Below, piece after piece: positions 22,057-23,094 of a stretch of DNA of 23,094 nt. Under the pieces are notes generated by a model. That model was not told the DNA's origin and ran no database searches. It worked only from the letters and a program-made list of their open reading frames with translations. Location of the stretch: contig VEQI01000008.1 of assembly GCA_018883305.1 (NCBI GenBank), positions 1-23,094 of the forward strand, read 5' to 3'. The translations under genes and the position numbers were made by a program. The DNA is from Limnohabitans sp. (GTDB lineage Bacteria > Pseudomonadota > Gammaproteobacteria > Burkholderiales > Burkholderiaceae_C). Positions within the stretch are counted from its first letter, which is position 1. Each line of letters opens with the position of its first letter.

Positions 22057-22578
22057 ATGGCAAGCAATGACGTCACACAGGTTTTCGAATTTCTGGATGC
22101 CACCCACGCGGCCCTGAGCGGTCATTTGGCCCAACTGATGGGCATGGCGGCGCAGTTTCAAAACGGGACGCTCAACCCGGCCCAGGTGAAGGCGCTGCGC
22201 GTCATTTGCAATTTTTTTGACAAGGAAGCGCGCCAGCATCATTTGGACGAGGAGCTCCACATCTTCCCGCCGCTCATGCAAAGCCGCGACGAGACCTTGC
22301 GTCACACGGTCAAGCAATTGCAGCAGGACCACGGCTGGTTGGAAGAGAATTGGATGGAGCTGCATCCCCTGATTGAGCAAGCCATGCAGGGCAACAGCTA
22401 CATCTGGGAAGAACTGGACCATGCCATGCAAGTGTTCCATGCGCTTTATCAGGACCACATGGTGCTGGAAGAGCGCATTGCCTACCCCGGCGCCAAGGCA
22501 CAGGCCGTGAAATGGGATGGCGAAGGGATTGGCCGTGAAATGGCCAGTCGCCGCAAGCTGCGAAAAGCGGCACTCTGA
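22057..22578 (+). CDS. Hemerythrin-like HHE-domain protein
   Basis: A 173-residue, mostly helical protein with the hemerythrin di-iron ligand pattern: His17/His23 (DATHAALSGH), His61-His62 with Glu66 (RQHHLDEELHIFPP), His92 (QQDHGWLEENW), and His128 with His134 and nearby Glu (FHALYQDHMVLEER). Such proteins bind O2 or NO at a di-iron site, or act as oxygen sensors, iron stores or repair factors for damaged iron centres. The frame is open to 21973; ATG 22057 is chosen because a GAGG lies about six bases upstream and the HHE domain starts directly after it. It is divergent from the Fe-S-rich oxidoreductase operon; a protective role for oxygen-sensitive clusters would fit but is not shown. Confidence 0.9.
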   Translation: MASNDVTQVFEFLDATHAALSGHLAQLMGMAAQFQNGTLNPAQVKALRVICNFFDKEARQHHLDEELHIFPPLMQSRDETLRHTVKQLQQDHGWLEENWMELHPLIEQAMQGNSYIWEELDHAMQVFHALYQDHMVLEERIAYPGAKAQAVKWDGEGIGREMASRRKLRKAAL

Positions 22579-22615
22579 GATGCCAGGCAGAATGTGTGCA
22601 ACATCTTCTGCCACC

Positions 22616-23094
22616 ATGACGTCCTCACCTCTCACGCCCCCTCCTCTCGCGTCCCTGAGCGTTGCCTTGCTGCAAATGCGCTCAGGCACCTCGGCGTCCG
22701 CCAATGTCGAGACGGTTCGCCAAGCCGTCGCCACCGCCGCAGGCTCGGGCGTACGTCTGCTGGTTACCCCGGAAATGACCACGGTGCTGGACCGCCGTCC
22801 CGGTTACTTGTTGGCCGGCGCCAGCGCGCAGGAAGACGACCCGTCCATTCGGGCCTACTGTGACATGGCACGGCAGCATCAGTTGGACCTGTTGATTGGC
22901 TCCATGGCGGTGAAAGTGGCCCCGGATCGTCTGGCCAATCGCAGCCTGCTGATCAGCCGTGAAGGCGTGGTGGCGGCGCAATACGACAAGATCCATCTCT
23001 TTGACGCCGACCTGGGCGAAGGTCAGCGCTACGAGGAATCCGCCCGATTCAGTGCCGGGCAGCAAGCCGTGGTGGCCCGTTGTTCGTACTACAT
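22616..23094 (+). CDS. Nitrilase-superfamily carbon-nitrogen hydrolase, 5' part
   Basis: The frame runs from ATG 22616 to the window end without a stop (159 full codons), so the gene is cut. After a Pro/Ser-rich start, LASLSVALLQM is the first strand of the nitrilase fold. Glu53 (VTPEMT) and Lys125 (YDKIHLFDAD) are the first two members of the Glu-Lys-Cys triad; the Cys would lie beyond the edge. The YDKIHLFD motif is typical of the Nit1/Nit2-like (omega-amidase or deaminated-glutathione amidase) branch. These enzymes hydrolyse amides to acid and ammonia. It starts 37 bases after the hemerythrin gene, so it may share its transcript. No strong Shine-Dalgarno is visible. Confidence 0.88.
   Translation, partial: MTSSPLTPPPLASLSVALLQMRSGTSASANVETVRQAVATAAGSGVRLLVTPEMTTVLDRRPGYLLAGASAQEDDPSIRAYCDMARQHQLDLLIGSMAVKVAPDRLANRSLLISREGVVAAQYDKIHLFDADLGEGQRYEESARFSAGQQAVVARCSYY

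Noticed and set aside
1..23094. CRISPR arrays, tRNA/rRNA genes, insertion sequences, attachment sites
   Set aside because: No regularly spaced repeats, tRNA-like cloverleaf ends, transposase motifs or terminal inverted repeats were found on reading; composition is even across the window.

Overview
The window is GC-rich, densely packed DNA with short intergenic gaps. It reads as the chromosome of a betaproteobacterium, most likely in Burkholderiales and perhaps near Comamonadaceae. This rests on two Bug-type (TctC-like) periplasmic receptors beside catabolic genes, a kynureninase/tryptophan dioxygenase pair of the Cupriavidus type, an IclR-controlled aromatic-type operon, and a three-gene 2-oxoacid oxidoreductase resembling the KorABC arrangement of denitrifying betaproteobacteria. 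The taxonomic call is inference. No rRNA, tRNA, insertion sequence, CRISPR array or phage gene was seen, and no gene-free stretch exceeds 300 bases.

Left part (1-4650): the 3' end of a secreted cyclophilin-type prolyl isomerase, a DHA2-type MFS exporter, and selD (selenophosphate synthetase). These are followed on the other strand by a sulfide:quinone-oxidoreductase-like flavoprotein and an overlooked 52-residue basic, amphipathic small protein just downstream of it. The SQR-like gene has a good sigma70-type promoter covered by two consecutive 8-6-8 inverted repeats, which suggests repressor control.

Centre-left (4850-9200): kynU and kynA (tryptophan to N-formylkynurenine, and kynurenine to anthranilate plus alanine) form an operon without the formamidase kynB. 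A D-2-hydroxyacid dehydrogenase with its own likely promoter follows, and then a Bug receptor.

Centre (9260-13100): a periplasmic LTXXQ (Spy/CpxP-like) protein and a Met/His/Gln-rich secreted protein are convergent around a strong hairpin. Next come an FMN-dependent alpha-hydroxy-acid oxidase with a perfect inverted repeat upstream, a small VOC protein, and an IclR regulator.

Centre-right (13206-17107): a tight operon reads away from the IclR gene: VOC metalloenzyme (possible extradiol dioxygenase), MhpA-like flavin hydroxylase, SDR dehydrogenase and a second Bug receptor. Together they look like uptake, hydroxylation, ring cleavage and oxidation of an unidentified aromatic compound. This is the best candidate for an undescribed pathway here.

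Right part (17141-23094): a minus-strand three-gene operon, with each stop overlapping the next start by four bases. It encodes an FAD/Fe-S NAD(P)-type electron-transfer subunit, a fused gamma-alpha subunit and a TPP-binding beta subunit of a 2-oxoacid:acceptor oxidoreductase. Divergent from it lie a hemerythrin-domain protein and the start of a nitrilase-superfamily amidohydrolase cut by the window edge.
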